Assembly (NCBI GenBank): GCA_037442205.1
Contig: JBBIQS010000005.1
Coordinates: 1 to 64,000, forward strand
Source of the DNA: JBBIQS01 sp037442205
GTDB lineage: Bacteria; Myxococcota; Myxococcia; Myxococcales; UBA5297
DNA: 64,000 bases
Direction: 5' to 3'
This document shows positions 17,901 through 26,117 of this stretch, piece after piece; the first letter of the stretch is position 1; the number at the start of each line of letters is the position of its first letter. The position numbers and the translations under genes were made by a program. The notes under the pieces were generated by a model, which was not told the DNA's origin, searched no databases, and saw nothing but the letters and a program-made list of their open reading frames with translations.

Positions 17901-20819
17901 CGCCTTGGCCTCCAGCGCCGGGTCCTGGCGGCGGTCGGTCAGCTCCCGGGCCACCCGGCTCAGCTCGCGCGCGGTCGGGTAGTCTCCCAGCGCCGACACC
18001 GAGACCATGGCCATCAGCACGTAGCCCAGCGCCGAGGCGTCGCCGTTCCCGTGCTTCGAGGACAGGGCCACCATCCGCGTGGTCAGCAGCGCCAGCAGGT
18101 CGTGGTTGGCGTAGTAGGCCACCAGCGACAGGTGCATCAGGAGGTCCATGCACGCCGCGGCCGCTGGGTCGGTCATCGGCGGCGCCTCGGCCAGCGCCGC
18201 CAGGTCCACCCCGCGGATGCTCTCCCGGTACTCGGCCAGCGCGGCGGCCGCCGCCTCGCGCATCGCCGCGCGATCGCCGGGTTCCGGAAGGTCCACGCCG
18301 AACAGGCGCAGCGCCCGCAGCCCGGCGTTGATCGCGTCTTCGAACCGGTTCTGGGTGGTGTACATCACCACCTGGATCGAGAAGATGCCGGCGCGGTCCA
18401 GGTCCGAGGCGGCGTGCCCCAGCGCCTGCGCCACCCGGCCCTCCGCCGCCGGGTGGTTGCCGGTCAGGTACTCGCACTCGGCGCTCTCCTTGTGGAGCGC
18501 CAGCGCCAGCCCGTAGTGGCGCTTCCAGCCGTCGGGAGGCAGCAGCCCGATGCCGCTGGCGAAGTAGCCGGCCGCCGCCGCGAAGGCGGCCGAGTCCCTG
18601 GCTCGCCGCCCCGCCTGCAGGTTCAGCTGCGCCAACTCCAGCCGCTCGCCGGGCTCCTCGATGAGCTCGGCACCGGTGTTCAGGTGGTCGGCGATGGCAA
18701 AGAGCTGCTGGTCGCGCTCGTCCTCGGGCAGGCACCGCAGCAGCAGCCGGCCGCTCTCCAGATGCACCCGGCGCTTGTCGACCTCGGGGATGAGCGCGTA
18801 GGCGGCTTGCTGGACGCGGTCGTGGACGAATTGGAAGTCACCGTCGAACGGGACGATCAGCCCCTCGCGCAGGGCCGGCCGCAGCTGCTCCAGGGCGGCG
18901 TTCTCCCCCTGCCTGGCGATGACGCTCAGGTTCGACAGGTTGAAGCGGAACCCCATGGCCGCCGCCAGCGGAAGCATCTGGCGCGGCTCGGGCGCCAGTT
19001 CGCCGAGCTTCCCCAGCATCAGGGTCACCACGTTGTCCGAGATCGCCATCTGCCGGAGGGCGGCGATGTCCCAGCTCCAGCCGCGGCGCTCGACGTCGAA
19101 GGTGATCGCCCCCTTCTCCGCCAGCACCTTGAGCACCTGCAGGGTGAAGAACGGGTTGCCGGCGGTCTTGGAATAGATCAGGCGCGACAGCGACCTGGAC
19201 TTCTCGGCGTCGCAGCCCAGGGTCTCGGCGATCAGCTCGTCCACCGTCTGCGGCGGCAGGCTGGCCAGGGTCAGCTGGTCGATCTTCGCTTGGTCCTTGC
19301 GCAGGGCCTCGACGGTCTTCATCAGCGGGTGGAGCTCGTCCACCTCGTTGTCGCGGTAGGCACCGAGGACCAGCAAGTTCGCGGCGCCGCTCCCGCCGAT
19401 CAGCGCCTGCAGCAGCCGCAGGGAGGCGGGGTCGATCCACTGCAGGTCGTCGAGGAAGATCACCAGCGGACGGTCGCGGGTGGCGATGGCCCGCACCAGC
19501 TCGAGGAAGAGGTAGTTGAAGCGATTCTGGGCCTCGGCGCCGCCCAGCCCCAGCGCCGGCGGCTGCGGCCCGATGATCAGCCCCAGCTTGGGAATGACCT
19601 CGGTGAGCACCCCGCCCATCCCGCCCAGCGCCGCCAGCAGGCTCTCTTTCCAGCGGGCCAGCTCGGCCTCGCTCTCCATCAGCAGGTGTTCGACGAACTC
19701 GCCCAGCGCCTGGATCCAGCCCGAGTACGGCACGTTGCGCTGCAGCTGGTCGAACTTGCCCTGGAGGAAGAAGCCGCGCGCCTCGAGCACCGGCTTGAGC
19801 ACCTCGTGGACCAGCGCGGTCTTTCCCACCCCGGCGAAGCCGGCCACCAGCAGCAGCTCGCGGCCCCCGGCGCGCGCCCGCTCGAAGGCCGCCAGCAGCC
19901 GGCGCGCGTCCTCCTCCCGGCCGTACAGCTTCTGCGGGACCTGCAGCCGCTCGGGAACGTCCTCCAGCCCCGGCTCGAACTCTCCGACCTCTCCCTCTTC
20001 CTGCAGCTGAAGCAGGCAGCGGTGCAGGTCTGCCTCCAGCCCCCGGCCGCTCTGGTAGCGCTCCTCGGCCCGCTTGGCCATCAGCTTCAGCACGATGCGG
20101 GAGACGGTCGGCGGCACCGCCGGGGCGACCAGGTGCGGGGGCAGCGGGGTGGCGGCGATGTGGCAGTGGACCAGGCCCAGCGCGTCCTCGGCCTCGAAGG
20201 GAAGCCGGCCGGTCAGCAGCCGGTAGAAGGTCGCGCCCAGCGAGTAGAAGTCGGTGCGGTAGTCGACCGCCCGGTTCATCCGGCCGGTCTGCTCCGGCGA
20301 GATGTACTCCAGCGTCCCCTCCAGCGCCCCCGGCGGCTGCGGGGCCACCGTCAGCAGCGGCACCTCGTCGGCGAGACCGAAGTCGATCAGCCGCACCTGG
20401 CCGGTCGCCGGATTGAAGACCAGGTTGGCGGGACTGACGTCTTTGTGGACGATCCGCTGGCGGTGGATGCCCGAGAGCGCCTGCGCCAGCTTGATCGCCA
20501 GTTCGAGGAACTGCCGCAGCGGAAGCGGCCTGGCGAGCCGGTCGAGCGACCGTCCGCCGACATCCTCCTGGACCATCACCAGGCCGCGGCGGTGCTCCTC
20601 GAGCCCGTAGGCCTTGACCACAGACGGCAGTCCGAGCTCGGAGAGGATCTCGAACTCGCGCCTGGCGCGGGCCAGCTCGCGCGGATTGGACGCCTCGGGC
20701 TTGAGAACCTTGAGCACGACCGGCAGCCCATCGGCGAGTCGGCGCCCTCGGCAGACCAGCGTCCGCCCGCTCTCATAGAGGGTCTCGCCCGTCTCGAACT
20801 CGAGCAGCCTCGTCGCCAT
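14949..20819 (-). CDS. Hybrid Ser/Thr kinase - AAA ATPase - GAF - PAS - histidine kinase
   Basis: 1956 residues. Order: protein kinase domain about 8-270 (VVLKVLKPE lysine, HKDVSPANL catalytic loop near 126, DFGLADE near 148, YISPEQTGRM). Predicted ATPase/AAA_16 about 290-600 (Walker A GFAGVGKTALV near 330, Walker B LVIFLDDLQWID near 456). A long TPR-like helical region about 700-1270, GAF about 1290-1460, two PAS about 1460-1710, H-box ASAAHELKTPVTT near 1736, then an ATPase domain. That last domain has NAASRSPQG but DRGSAIA in place of DxGxG and no GxGxG lid, so autokinase activity is doubtful. Cytosolic signal integrator, coupled to the receiver gene. Confidence 0.93.
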   Translation of the reverse strand: MATRLLEFETGETLYESGRTLVCRGRRLADGLPVVLKVLKPEASNPRELARARREFEILSELGLPSVVKAYGLEEHRRGLVMVQEDVGGRSLDRLARPLPLRQFLELAIKLAQALSGIHRQRIVHKDVSPANLVFNPATGQVRLIDFGLADEVPLLTVAPQPPGALEGTLEYISPEQTGRMNRAVDYRTDFYSLGATFYRLLTGRLPFEAEDALGLVHCHIAATPLPPHLVAPAVPPTVSRIVLKLMAKRAEERYQSGRGLEADLHRCLLQLQEEGEVGEFEPGLEDVPERLQVPQKLYGREEDARRLLAAFERARAGGRELLLVAGFAGVGKTALVHEVLKPVLEARGFFLQGKFDQLQRNVPYSGWIQALGEFVEHLLMESEAELARWKESLLAALGGMGGVLTEVIPKLGLIIGPQPPALGLGGAEAQNRFNYLFLELVRAIATRDRPLVIFLDDLQWIDPASLRLLQALIGGSGAANLLVLGAYRDNEVDELHPLMKTVEALRKDQAKIDQLTLASLPPQTVDELIAETLGCDAEKSRSLSRLIYSKTAGNPFFTLQVLKVLAEKGAITFDVERRGWSWDIAALRQMAISDNVVTLMLGKLGELAPEPRQMLPLAAAMGFRFNLSNLSVIARQGENAALEQLRPALREGLIVPFDGDFQFVHDRVQQAAYALIPEVDKRRVHLESGRLLLRCLPEDERDQQLFAIADHLNTGAELIEEPGERLELAQLNLQAGRRARDSAAFAAAAGYFASGIGLLPPDGWKRHYGLALALHKESAECEYLTGNHPAAEGRVAQALGHAASDLDRAGIFSIQVVMYTTQNRFEDAINAGLRALRLFGVDLPEPGDRAAMREAAAAALAEYRESIRGVDLAALAEAPPMTDPAAAACMDLLMHLSLVAYYANHDLLALLTTRMVALSSKHGNGDASALGYVLMAMVSVSALGDYPTARELSRVARELTDRRQDPALEAKALMFYANCADPWFHPVRDAIPQQRRGFRLAVESGSLNDGLNCLWGISRNMLFAAVPLDEALAECRNTLAFAVRIHDRAFQLAMLIPKHVILCFQGRLSNPGQLESAEFSEAAFMARMTELGFLTAIAHFNVFKAWTLVAYGRWAEAASILEESAKTVACIADQPHAALHYFHHALVLARECDRASPEVRTRHLAAIAEDQQKLARWAEHCPENFAPLQLAVAAELARVEGRGMEAVQLYDKAIEAAARSDAHYAEGLSCELAARFWLAKDKEDFAGLYLEKALQAYTRWQAWGKVKALAKEYPRVFAGKPENPSEPGAATLDLDTLMKATRVVSAEMELNRLLAALMEIVVENAGAQSGLLLLEKDGDFRISVRMEIGARQAQVGVPAVQDESELVAMGVVRYVARTKEWVVLDDAASRGEFVGEPHIRRQQARSLLCAPLLSRGRLVGVLYLENNLVPEAFSAERVQFLQMLLSQAAISLENARIYEALRESEAKYRRIVDTATEGIWVLGPDATTTFVNGQMAAMIGCSVEELIGRPMADFLFEEDKADHRRKMEVRRQGIAESYERRFRSRGGGEVWTLASATPIFDDQGRFAGSFAMYADITRRRQAEQERERLLAGVQAERSRLQAVLDTAPLGISLCLASGGPALFNKAAESILGLPPGNSELSPAAPGPSHEVRWPNGEPVAAQDLPFSRSLRGEAVTGVELLVRQRSGREVWILENSAPIRDSEGRVVGAVRAFLDISPLREQERLRDEFIASAAHELKTPVTTIQGYATLLRRWSPEERQRHEAHAIEVIGKQTHRIGRRVQEMLEVVRLRKPGMELPRERLDLGELAAQVVERRQSVAGEPRLALRRSGPVSVECDRERIEEVLERLLDNAASRSPQGAEVEVRAWAQSGEARLSVRDRGSAIAKQRQPHLFEPFYEPEPPGSPGYRGVVALDLYLSRLAIEGHRGRIWVESEEEEGTTVCFSLPLSQGGAGGS

Positions 20820-21267
20820 GAGCCATTCCCAGCTATCGCGTCAGCTGCATGGGCGTCTCCGCTACAGTTTCAGTGTCGATCTTCCAGCAATGCTGTACGA
20901 GCATTCTCGAGACTGGAACTGGCAGCCCCCTTGACTTGCGCCCTGTCCATTGGGCTGAACGTGCGCGCTGCCAGCTCGCGAAGATCAAACTCGTTCTCCC
21001 CCAGCGACAGCCGCGACTCGCGACCTGCCCTCTGCCCGAAAGGTCGAGCGCCGGCGGGGCCAGGGCTGGCAGCCGCGCAACGGACCTACTTGAGAACACG
21101 CATCCGCCATCCGACCATCGAGGAAAGGCGCACGCGGTGCCGGCGCTGCGGCAGCAACCACCCGGTGCACCGCGCCCGCTGCGCCCGGTCGTCGGTGCCT
21201 CGCGGCGATGGCCGCGGCCCGGCTCGCATGGCGCGCACCACGAGCACGGCCGCCCGAGGCAGGCTCC
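20820..21267. other. Gene-free stretch between hybrid kinase and DUF420 genes
   Basis: 448 bp. It holds the upstream region of the hybrid kinase (minus strand), including a more AT-rich section at 20850-20940 likely to contain its promoter, but no clear -35/-10 pair. A plus-strand frame from TTG 21090 encodes a CRRCGSNH-type knuckle; it is not supported as a gene. Confidence 0.45.
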
Positions 21268-21702
21268 CTACTGAAGTGCGGGAGCGAGCTGGTAGAGCAT
21301 CAGGTAGACCACCACCCCGGTCACCGACACGTACATCCACACCGGAAGCGCCCAGCGGGCGAGCTTCTTGTGGCCGTCGAACTGCCGCTTGAGGAGCGCC
21401 AGCTGGAGCGATCGCAAGATCAGCGGCAGCGCCACGATCGCCAACACGGTGTGCGAGCCGAGGATGGCCAGGTAGATCGCCTTGTCGAGGCCCGAGCCCG
21501 GGTAGCGGTGGGTCCCGGTGAGCGCGAAGCGGATGGCGTAGCTGAGCAGGAAGGCGGACGAGGTGGCGAAGGCCGCCAGCATCAGCTTGCGGTGGCGCTC
21601 CGGCTGCTTGCCGCGGATGGCCAGGAACCCCAGCCCCAGCAAGACCCCGGTGGTGGCGTTGAGCACGGCGTTGAGCGCCGGGAGGAAGGTGGCCAGGGAC
21701 AT
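21268..21702 (-). CDS. DUF420 membrane protein (CtaM/YozB-like)
   Basis: 144 residues with four hydrophobic segments. It matches DUF420: NAVLNATTGVLLGLGFLAIR, ERHRKLMLAAFATSSAFLLS, a central HTVLAIVALPLI segment and the C-terminal ARWALPVWMYVSVTGVVVY. Family members support assembly of heme-copper oxidase (CtaM in Gram-positives). GAGG 7 nt before the ATG. It follows ctaB on the same strand with a 63-bp gap, consistent with a cytochrome oxidase maturation unit, although no oxidase subunit genes are in the window. Confidence 0.88.
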   Translation of the reverse strand: MSLATFLPALNAVLNATTGVLLGLGFLAIRGKQPERHRKLMLAAFATSSAFLLSYAIRFALTGTHRYPGSGLDKAIYLAILGSHTVLAIVALPLILRSLQLALLKRQFDGHKKLARWALPVWMYVSVTGVVVYLMLYQLAPALQ

Positions 21703-21765
21703 CGATTCCTCGGATCGCCCGAAGCCGTCCGACCGCTGGCGCGGCGAAGGCGCTGGGCACGGCCG

Positions 21766-22653
21766 CTAGCCGAGATAGCGATCGACCACCATCGCGGCGA
21801 GCAGCAGGGTCAGGTAGAGGTTGGTGGACATGAAGAAGCTGCGCGCCCAGGCCGCCGAGGCGTCGGGCTTGAGCCCGCGGGAGGCCGCGACCAGCAGAGG
21901 CGCCGCCAGCAGCGCGGCTGCCGCCAGGTAGACCAGGTGCGCCGAGCCCACCGCGGCGAAGGAGAAGCTGGTGGCTACCAGCGCCAGCGAATAGCGGAAC
22001 AGCTCGGCCCGCGCCGCCCGCTCCCCGCGCTCCGCCGGCAGGACCTTGTGCCCGGCCGCGACGTACTCGTCCTTGCGGTAGAGCGCGATCGCCAGGAAGT
22101 GCGGCACTTGCCACAGGAACAGCAGCAGGAACAGCAGCACCCCCGGCAGCCCGAGCGAGCCGGTCGCGGCCGCCCAGCCGATCAGCGGAGGCGCCGCCCC
22201 GGGGACCGCTCCCACCAGTAGCGACAGCGAGCTCTTCTGCTTCATCGGCGTGTACAGCAGCACGTACGCCAGCAGCGCCAGGGTCGAGAGGAGCCCGGCC
22301 AGCCAATTCACGCCGAGGCTGAGCAGCGCCGCGCCCAGGGCGGCCAGCAGCAGCCCGAAGGAGAGCGCGGTGCCCGGCGCCAGCCGGCCGGCGGGCAGCG
22401 GCCGGGAGCGGGTGCGGGCCATCAGCCGGTCGAGATCTCTCTCCAGGTAGCAGTTGAGGGCGTTGGCCGCCCCGACCACCAGCGCCGTCCCCAGCAGCAG
22501 GCGCAGGAAGGTCGCCAGCCCGGGCTGGACCGGGGCCAGCCAGTAGCCGGCGGCGGTGGCGATCAGGTTCAGCGAGGTGACGCGGGGCTTGGTCAGCGCG
22601 ACCAGGTCGCGCCACTGGGCTGTCGTCGCCGCCGCTGAGACCGAACCCTGCAT
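21766..22653 (-). CDS. ctaB: Protoheme IX farnesyltransferase (heme O synthase)
   Basis: 295 residues, polytopic UbiA-type prenyltransferase that converts heme B to heme O in the inner membrane for terminal oxidases. First Asp-rich motif seen as NCYLERDLDRLMARTRSRP, then YTPMKQKSSLSLLVGAVPGA and a KDEYVAAG region. AGGAG 6 nt before the ATG. On the minus strand a TCTAAT (-10-like) sits about 40 nt upstream (22692-22697), but no good -35. Grouped with the DUF420 gene. Confidence 0.95.
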   Translation of the reverse strand: MQGSVSAAATTAQWRDLVALTKPRVTSLNLIATAAGYWLAPVQPGLATFLRLLLGTALVVGAANALNCYLERDLDRLMARTRSRPLPAGRLAPGTALSFGLLLAALGAALLSLGVNWLAGLLSTLALLAYVLLYTPMKQKSSLSLLVGAVPGAAPPLIGWAAATGSLGLPGVLLFLLLFLWQVPHFLAIALYRKDEYVAAGHKVLPAERGERAARAELFRYSLALVATSFSFAAVGSAHLVYLAAAALLAAPLLVAASRGLKPDASAAWARSFFMSTNLYLTLLLAAMVVDRYLG

Positions 22654-22860
22654 CGAGGCTCCTGCCGGGCGACCGCGCCCACGCGTGTGAGTCTATTAGA
22701 TGCGCGCCCCGCCCCGTCGGACCACCGCGTGGCGGGCCGGAATCCTAGGCGCCACCGAGGCGAGCGGCGAGGCGCCCGGACGCCAGCATTCCGCAGCGTT
22801 TCACCGGCCAACAGCGAACCCAAGCCACCGCCACCACTCGGCTTTTCTGACCTCGACCCC

Positions 22861-23136
22861 TCAGTCGCCCTTGCCGAGCAGGTAGAGGGCGCCCAGGACG
22901 ATGAAGACCCCGCCGGCGATCCGGTGGAGCCACTGCGGCGAGACGTAGCGGGAGATGAGCTCGCCGCCCACTACGGCGATGGCCGAGGTGAGGACCAGCG
23001 CCAGTGCGCTGCCGAGGAAGACCGAGGCCTTGGAGGCCCCGCCCGCCGACATGCTCAGGGCGGCGATCTGGGTCTTATCGCCCATCTCGGCGATGAAGAT
23101 GGCGGCGAAGGTCGAGGCGAAGAGCTTCCAATCCAT
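22861..23136 (-). CDS. UPF0016/GDT1 family single-module cation transporter
   Basis: 91 residues, one half-module of the TMEM165/GDT1/MneA family, whose members export Mn2+ or Ca2+. The ion-binding signature AEMGDKTQIAAL is intact. Three predicted membrane helices; two copies or a homodimer would be needed for the usual two-module fold. GAGG 8 nt before the ATG. No second half-module gene is adjacent. Confidence 0.85.
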   Translation of the reverse strand: MDWKLFASTFAAIFIAEMGDKTQIAALSMSAGGASKASVFLGSALALVLTSAIAVVGGELISRYVSPQWLHRIAGGVFIVLGALYLLGKGD

Positions 23137-23211
23137 TGATTTTCCTCGGGCAGGCCCCCGGCGACCGCGCGCAGGCTAGCGGACCGAATCCCCGCGAATC
23201 AACCGGCGAGC

Positions 23212-23781
23212 TCAGGGAGCGCTCGCCGGCCGCAGCCCCGGGCTTCCGCGCAGCTTCCAGTGGAGGAAGGCCACCGCCACCAGCGCGTGGGAGATCTCGC
23301 CGCTGACCAGCATCGGGTCGATGGCCGAGGCCGGGACCTTGACCAGCTCGACCTCCTCGGTGCTGTCGAAGTGCGGCTCGCGGGTCTGGCGGCAGCCCAG
23401 CGCCAGGAAGGTGTGGGTGGTGTTGGGCATGATCGCCGGGTTGGGATGGATGGTCCCCAGCGGCACCACCTCGCGGGCCTCGAAGCCGGTCTCCTCGGCC
23501 AACTCGCGGCGAGCGGCCTCGATCGGCTGCTCGCCGGCATCGACCATTCCCCCGGGGATCTCCAGCGTCGGCTCGCCGGTGCCGAAGCGGTGCTGGCGCA
23601 CCAGCAGCACCTCGCCCTGCTCGGTGAGGGCGACCACGTTGACCCAGTCGCTCGACTCGATCACGAAGAAGTCGTGCTCTTGCGCCGAGCGCTCTGAGCG
23701 GTAGCGATCCTCCCGGACCTTGAACACCCGGCAATCGGCCAGCTGCCGGCTCGAGAGATGAATCCAGCGAGAGAGCGTCAT
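23212..23781 (-). CDS. NUDIX hydrolase, ADP-ribose pyrophosphatase type
   Basis: 189 residues. The NUDIX box reads GGMVDAGEQPIEAARRELAE followed by ETGFEA, complete with the metal-binding Glu residues. Preceding VLLVRQHRFGTGEPTLEIPGG and following MPNTTHTFLALGC fit the ADP-ribose/nucleotide-sugar branch. Cytosolic; cleaves nucleoside diphosphate derivatives. Starts inside the stop codon of the EcsC gene (ATGA), so it is translationally coupled. The exact substrate is not deducible. Confidence 0.9.
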   Translation of the reverse strand: MTLSRWIHLSSRQLADCRVFKVREDRYRSERSAQEHDFFVIESSDWVNVVALTEQGEVLLVRQHRFGTGEPTLEIPGGMVDAGEQPIEAARRELAEETGFEAREVVPLGTIHPNPAIMPNTTHTFLALGCRQTREPHFDSTEEVELVKVPASAIDPMLVSGEISHALVAVAFLHWKLRGSPGLRPASAP

Positions 23782-24545
23782 GCGCTGGCCTTGCGCGCGC
23801 CCTTGGCGGCCCGGCGCGCGCGGACCGGCTTGCGGGGCGCGGCATTCTTCTTGGCACCGCGCAGCGCCTCGCGGCGGTCGAGCGCGGCAATCACCGAGGT
23901 GCCGACTCGCCGGGTGAGAGCCTTGTTGGCGGCGCTGTTGACGATCACGCCCACCAGCGGCAGCGCCCGAGTGAGTCCCTTGCCCGCGAAGAGGATCGCC
24001 AGCCTCACGAAGAGCGCCCCGATCAGCTTCCCGAGCTGGCGCGGGGTGTAGTTGAAGACGGCGTCCCACTCGGCCTTGACCAGGTCGGCCAAGGCGCTCT
24101 TGCCGCTGCTGGCCTCGTAGGTATGGGCGGCGATGAGCAGATAGGCCAGCTGCCGCTCGCGCGCGTCCTCGATGTCGTAGCCGCGGATCGCCGCCAGCGA
24201 CAGCGCCATCTCCACCTCGTACTTGAGGCAGAAGGTCATGTCCGCCAGCCCGCCGCCGACCAGCGCCGCCAGACTCCCCAGCCCCGGGATCAGCGCCGGC
24301 AGCGCCGCTGCACCGCCGGCGAAGGCGGTCCGATTGGAGTAGTCGGCGACGATGCGCCGCTCGGCGGCTCGCCGGACCTCGGCCTCGCTGGCGCCGCGGG
24401 GAAGCGACGCCCGGGCCTGGGCGATTCGCTCCTCGGCCGAGGCGCGAATCACCTCCGGCTTTTCGACCAGCCGCTCCACCGCCGACAACAGCGCCTTGCC
24501 TTTGCCGGCGTCGCCGGACTGACCGCTTTGCGCACGCTTTGCCAT
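23778..24545 (-). CDS. EcsC family protein
   Basis: 255 residues. The central EcsC-like region has hydrophobic Gly/Ala-rich stretches (GGAAALPALIPGLGSLAAL, RLAILFAGKGLTRALPLVGV) and GYDIEDARERQLAYLLIAAH. The C-terminus is a Lys/Arg/Ala tail (KNAAPRKPVRARRAAKGARK). Function of the family is unclear; membrane association is likely. GGAGG precedes the ATG. First gene of a two-gene unit with the NUDIX hydrolase. Confidence 0.82.
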   Translation of the reverse strand: MAKRAQSGQSGDAGKGKALLSAVERLVEKPEVIRASAEERIAQARASLPRGASEAEVRRAAERRIVADYSNRTAFAGGAAALPALIPGLGSLAALVGGGLADMTFCLKYEVEMALSLAAIRGYDIEDARERQLAYLLIAAHTYEASSGKSALADLVKAEWDAVFNYTPRQLGKLIGALFVRLAILFAGKGLTRALPLVGVIVNSAANKALTRRVGTSVIAALDRREALRGAKKNAAPRKPVRARRAAKGARKASA

Positions 24546-24608
24546 GGGAGACCTCCGCGGGGGCAGTCTAGCCCAACTGCCCCCGCGTGCCCCCTGGCGA
24601 GTCTCGAG

Positions 24609-25712
24609 CTACTTGCCGCGGATGCGGAACCGCTCGTCGAGCTTGTGGAGCTTGTCGGTGATGCCGGTGTACTCCAGCTCGGCCATCGGCAGCATCGCCG
24701 GCCCGAAGAAGCCCTGGCGGCGCATCTCGGTGGCCTTGTCGGTGACCTTGGCGCGCACCGCGTCCCAGAACGGATGGCCGAAGGCGTCGAGCGGCTCGCT
24801 GAGCTTGCCGTCGTGCATCGAGAAGGCGGCGCAGCTGACCAGCGGCGGCCCGTCGAAGTAGCTGGTGCCGCTGTTGAGGCCCACCGGCATCAGCGGCATC
24901 TGGTGCGAGCCGCGCATGCAGCCGCCGACGTAGTGGCCCAGCGAGTAGGGGGCCAGCACCTCGCCGGTGGCCGGGAAGTTCATCTGCACCCGCACCGTCA
25001 TCACCGGGTCGTCCTTGCCGGTGTACTTGCCGGCGATGTTGTGCAGCCGCGAGGTGGCCACCGCCACCGCCTGCTCGCCGGTCGCCCGCGACCAGATCGA
25101 CTCGACCACGTAGCGCTCCGGGTCGCGCAGCAGCGCCGCCAGGTCGTAGAGATCTTCGGGGGCGTTGAGCTCGATCACCCGGTCGGCCGCCACGTTGGCC
25201 ACGTCCATGACCACGAACTTGAAGCCCTTGGACATCGCCGGCGAGAGGATCAGCCCGGGGGTGTTCATCGGGTCGGCGAAGGTCTGGTAGAGCGGCAGGT
25301 TGTAGGCGCCGGGGTCGGTCTTGTCGGCGGCGAAGAACAGGAACGGATCGGCGGGGCGCTCCTCGAACTCCATCTCCGCCACCGCCGGGCCCATGCCGCG
25401 CACGTTGCCGGAGAAGGAGTCCTTGAGCAGGTCCTGGCCGGCCCCGTACAGCCCCTGGGCCTTGGCGGCGCGGGTGCCCTCGGTGAAGGCGTCCCAGGCC
25501 AGCTGGTGGATCGCCCGATCGCCCGTCCCGCGGGTGTGCGTCATGAGGATGGCGATGTCGTCGCCGGTGTGGCTGATGTAGTGGTCGAGCAGCAGGCTCC
25601 CGCTGCGCTCGCGCACGGCAGATCGCACGGTCTCCAGCAGTCTTCGCGAGGGCGCGATGTGACCGCCGATCGACCCGATGTCCGCCTTGATGACGCTGAG
25701 CGTGGTCTTCAT
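24609..25712 (-). CDS. Fructose-1,6-bisphosphate aldolase/phosphatase (archaeal-type, bifunctional)
   Basis: 367 residues, family length. A single enzyme that both condenses triose phosphates to FBP and dephosphorylates it, making gluconeogenesis one-directional. Seen: N-terminal SVIKADIGSIGGHIAPS metal site, SHTGDDIAILMTH, GDRAIHQLAWDAF, ADKTDPGAYNLPLY. The catalytic Tyr230 and Schiff-base Lys233 lie in KYTGKDDP, followed by GGCMRGSHQMPLMPVGLN. Very strong GGAGGAGACAGAG before the ATG. Mostly known from archaea and deep-branching bacteria. Confidence 0.94.
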   Translation of the reverse strand: MKTTLSVIKADIGSIGGHIAPSRRLLETVRSAVRERSGSLLLDHYISHTGDDIAILMTHTRGTGDRAIHQLAWDAFTEGTRAAKAQGLYGAGQDLLKDSFSGNVRGMGPAVAEMEFEERPADPFLFFAADKTDPGAYNLPLYQTFADPMNTPGLILSPAMSKGFKFVVMDVANVAADRVIELNAPEDLYDLAALLRDPERYVVESIWSRATGEQAVAVATSRLHNIAGKYTGKDDPVMTVRVQMNFPATGEVLAPYSLGHYVGGCMRGSHQMPLMPVGLNSGTSYFDGPPLVSCAAFSMHDGKLSEPLDAFGHPFWDAVRAKVTDKATEMRRQGFFGPAMLPMAELEYTGITDKLHKLDERFRIRGK

Positions 25713-26117
25713 CTCTGTCTCCTCCCTCCGGCGCGACGGCAGATCGCTCGTGGCACTGGTCCAAGATCAGGTTTGGGACGGCGGAGCCCATCCGCGAGAA
25801 GCAGCCCGGGGATTCGGCCCGGCGTGCGCCCACGTCGGGCACCCCGCGGCGAGCGGTGCTCGCAGCCTGGAGCGCCTCCTGGGGCCGCGGACGGCCGCGT
25901 TGCGGTCCCGCCGCCTGGCGAGCGCGCGCGCAGGGCGCGAGCGCTGGCAGCGATGCTGACCTGGCGCGGGCCGCTCGAGGGCTCAACGGGGCTTCACCCG
26001 GCTTTCGCGCTTGTGGGCCGCGCCGACCTCCCCAACCTTGCCTTCAAACTCGGACAAGCGACCTGGCTCTCGGAAACCCGTCAGCCAGGAAGCCGAAGCA
26101 GAAAGGATGGAAGCCCC
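25713..26117. other. Gene-free divergent region
   Basis: 405 bp between the divergent FBP aldolase/phosphatase and radical SAM genes. It presumably holds both promoters. I see no consensus -35/-10 pair, no strong hairpin and no convincing small gene. Confidence 0.4.

Noticed and set aside
20849..21274. 141-codon open frame in the gap upstream of the hybrid kinase
   Set aside because: No ribosome binding site, no helix/strand pattern, codon bias unlike genuine genes here.
14943..21392. A 2149-codon plus-strand open frame opposite the hybrid kinase
   Set aside because: It is the antisense shadow of a clear multi-domain gene in very GC-rich DNA; its translation is His/Gln/Arg/Gly/Leu-rich with no domain.
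21090..21392. Possible small zinc-knuckle protein (CRRCGSNHPVHRARC)
   Set aside because: It needs a TTG start without a Shine-Dalgarno and soon runs into the antisense of the DUF420 gene; composition looks like noise.
24123..26117. Long plus-strand frame joined to the radical SAM gene
   Set aside because: It is antisense to EcsC and the FBP aldolase/phosphatase; only the part after about 26118 has radical SAM character.
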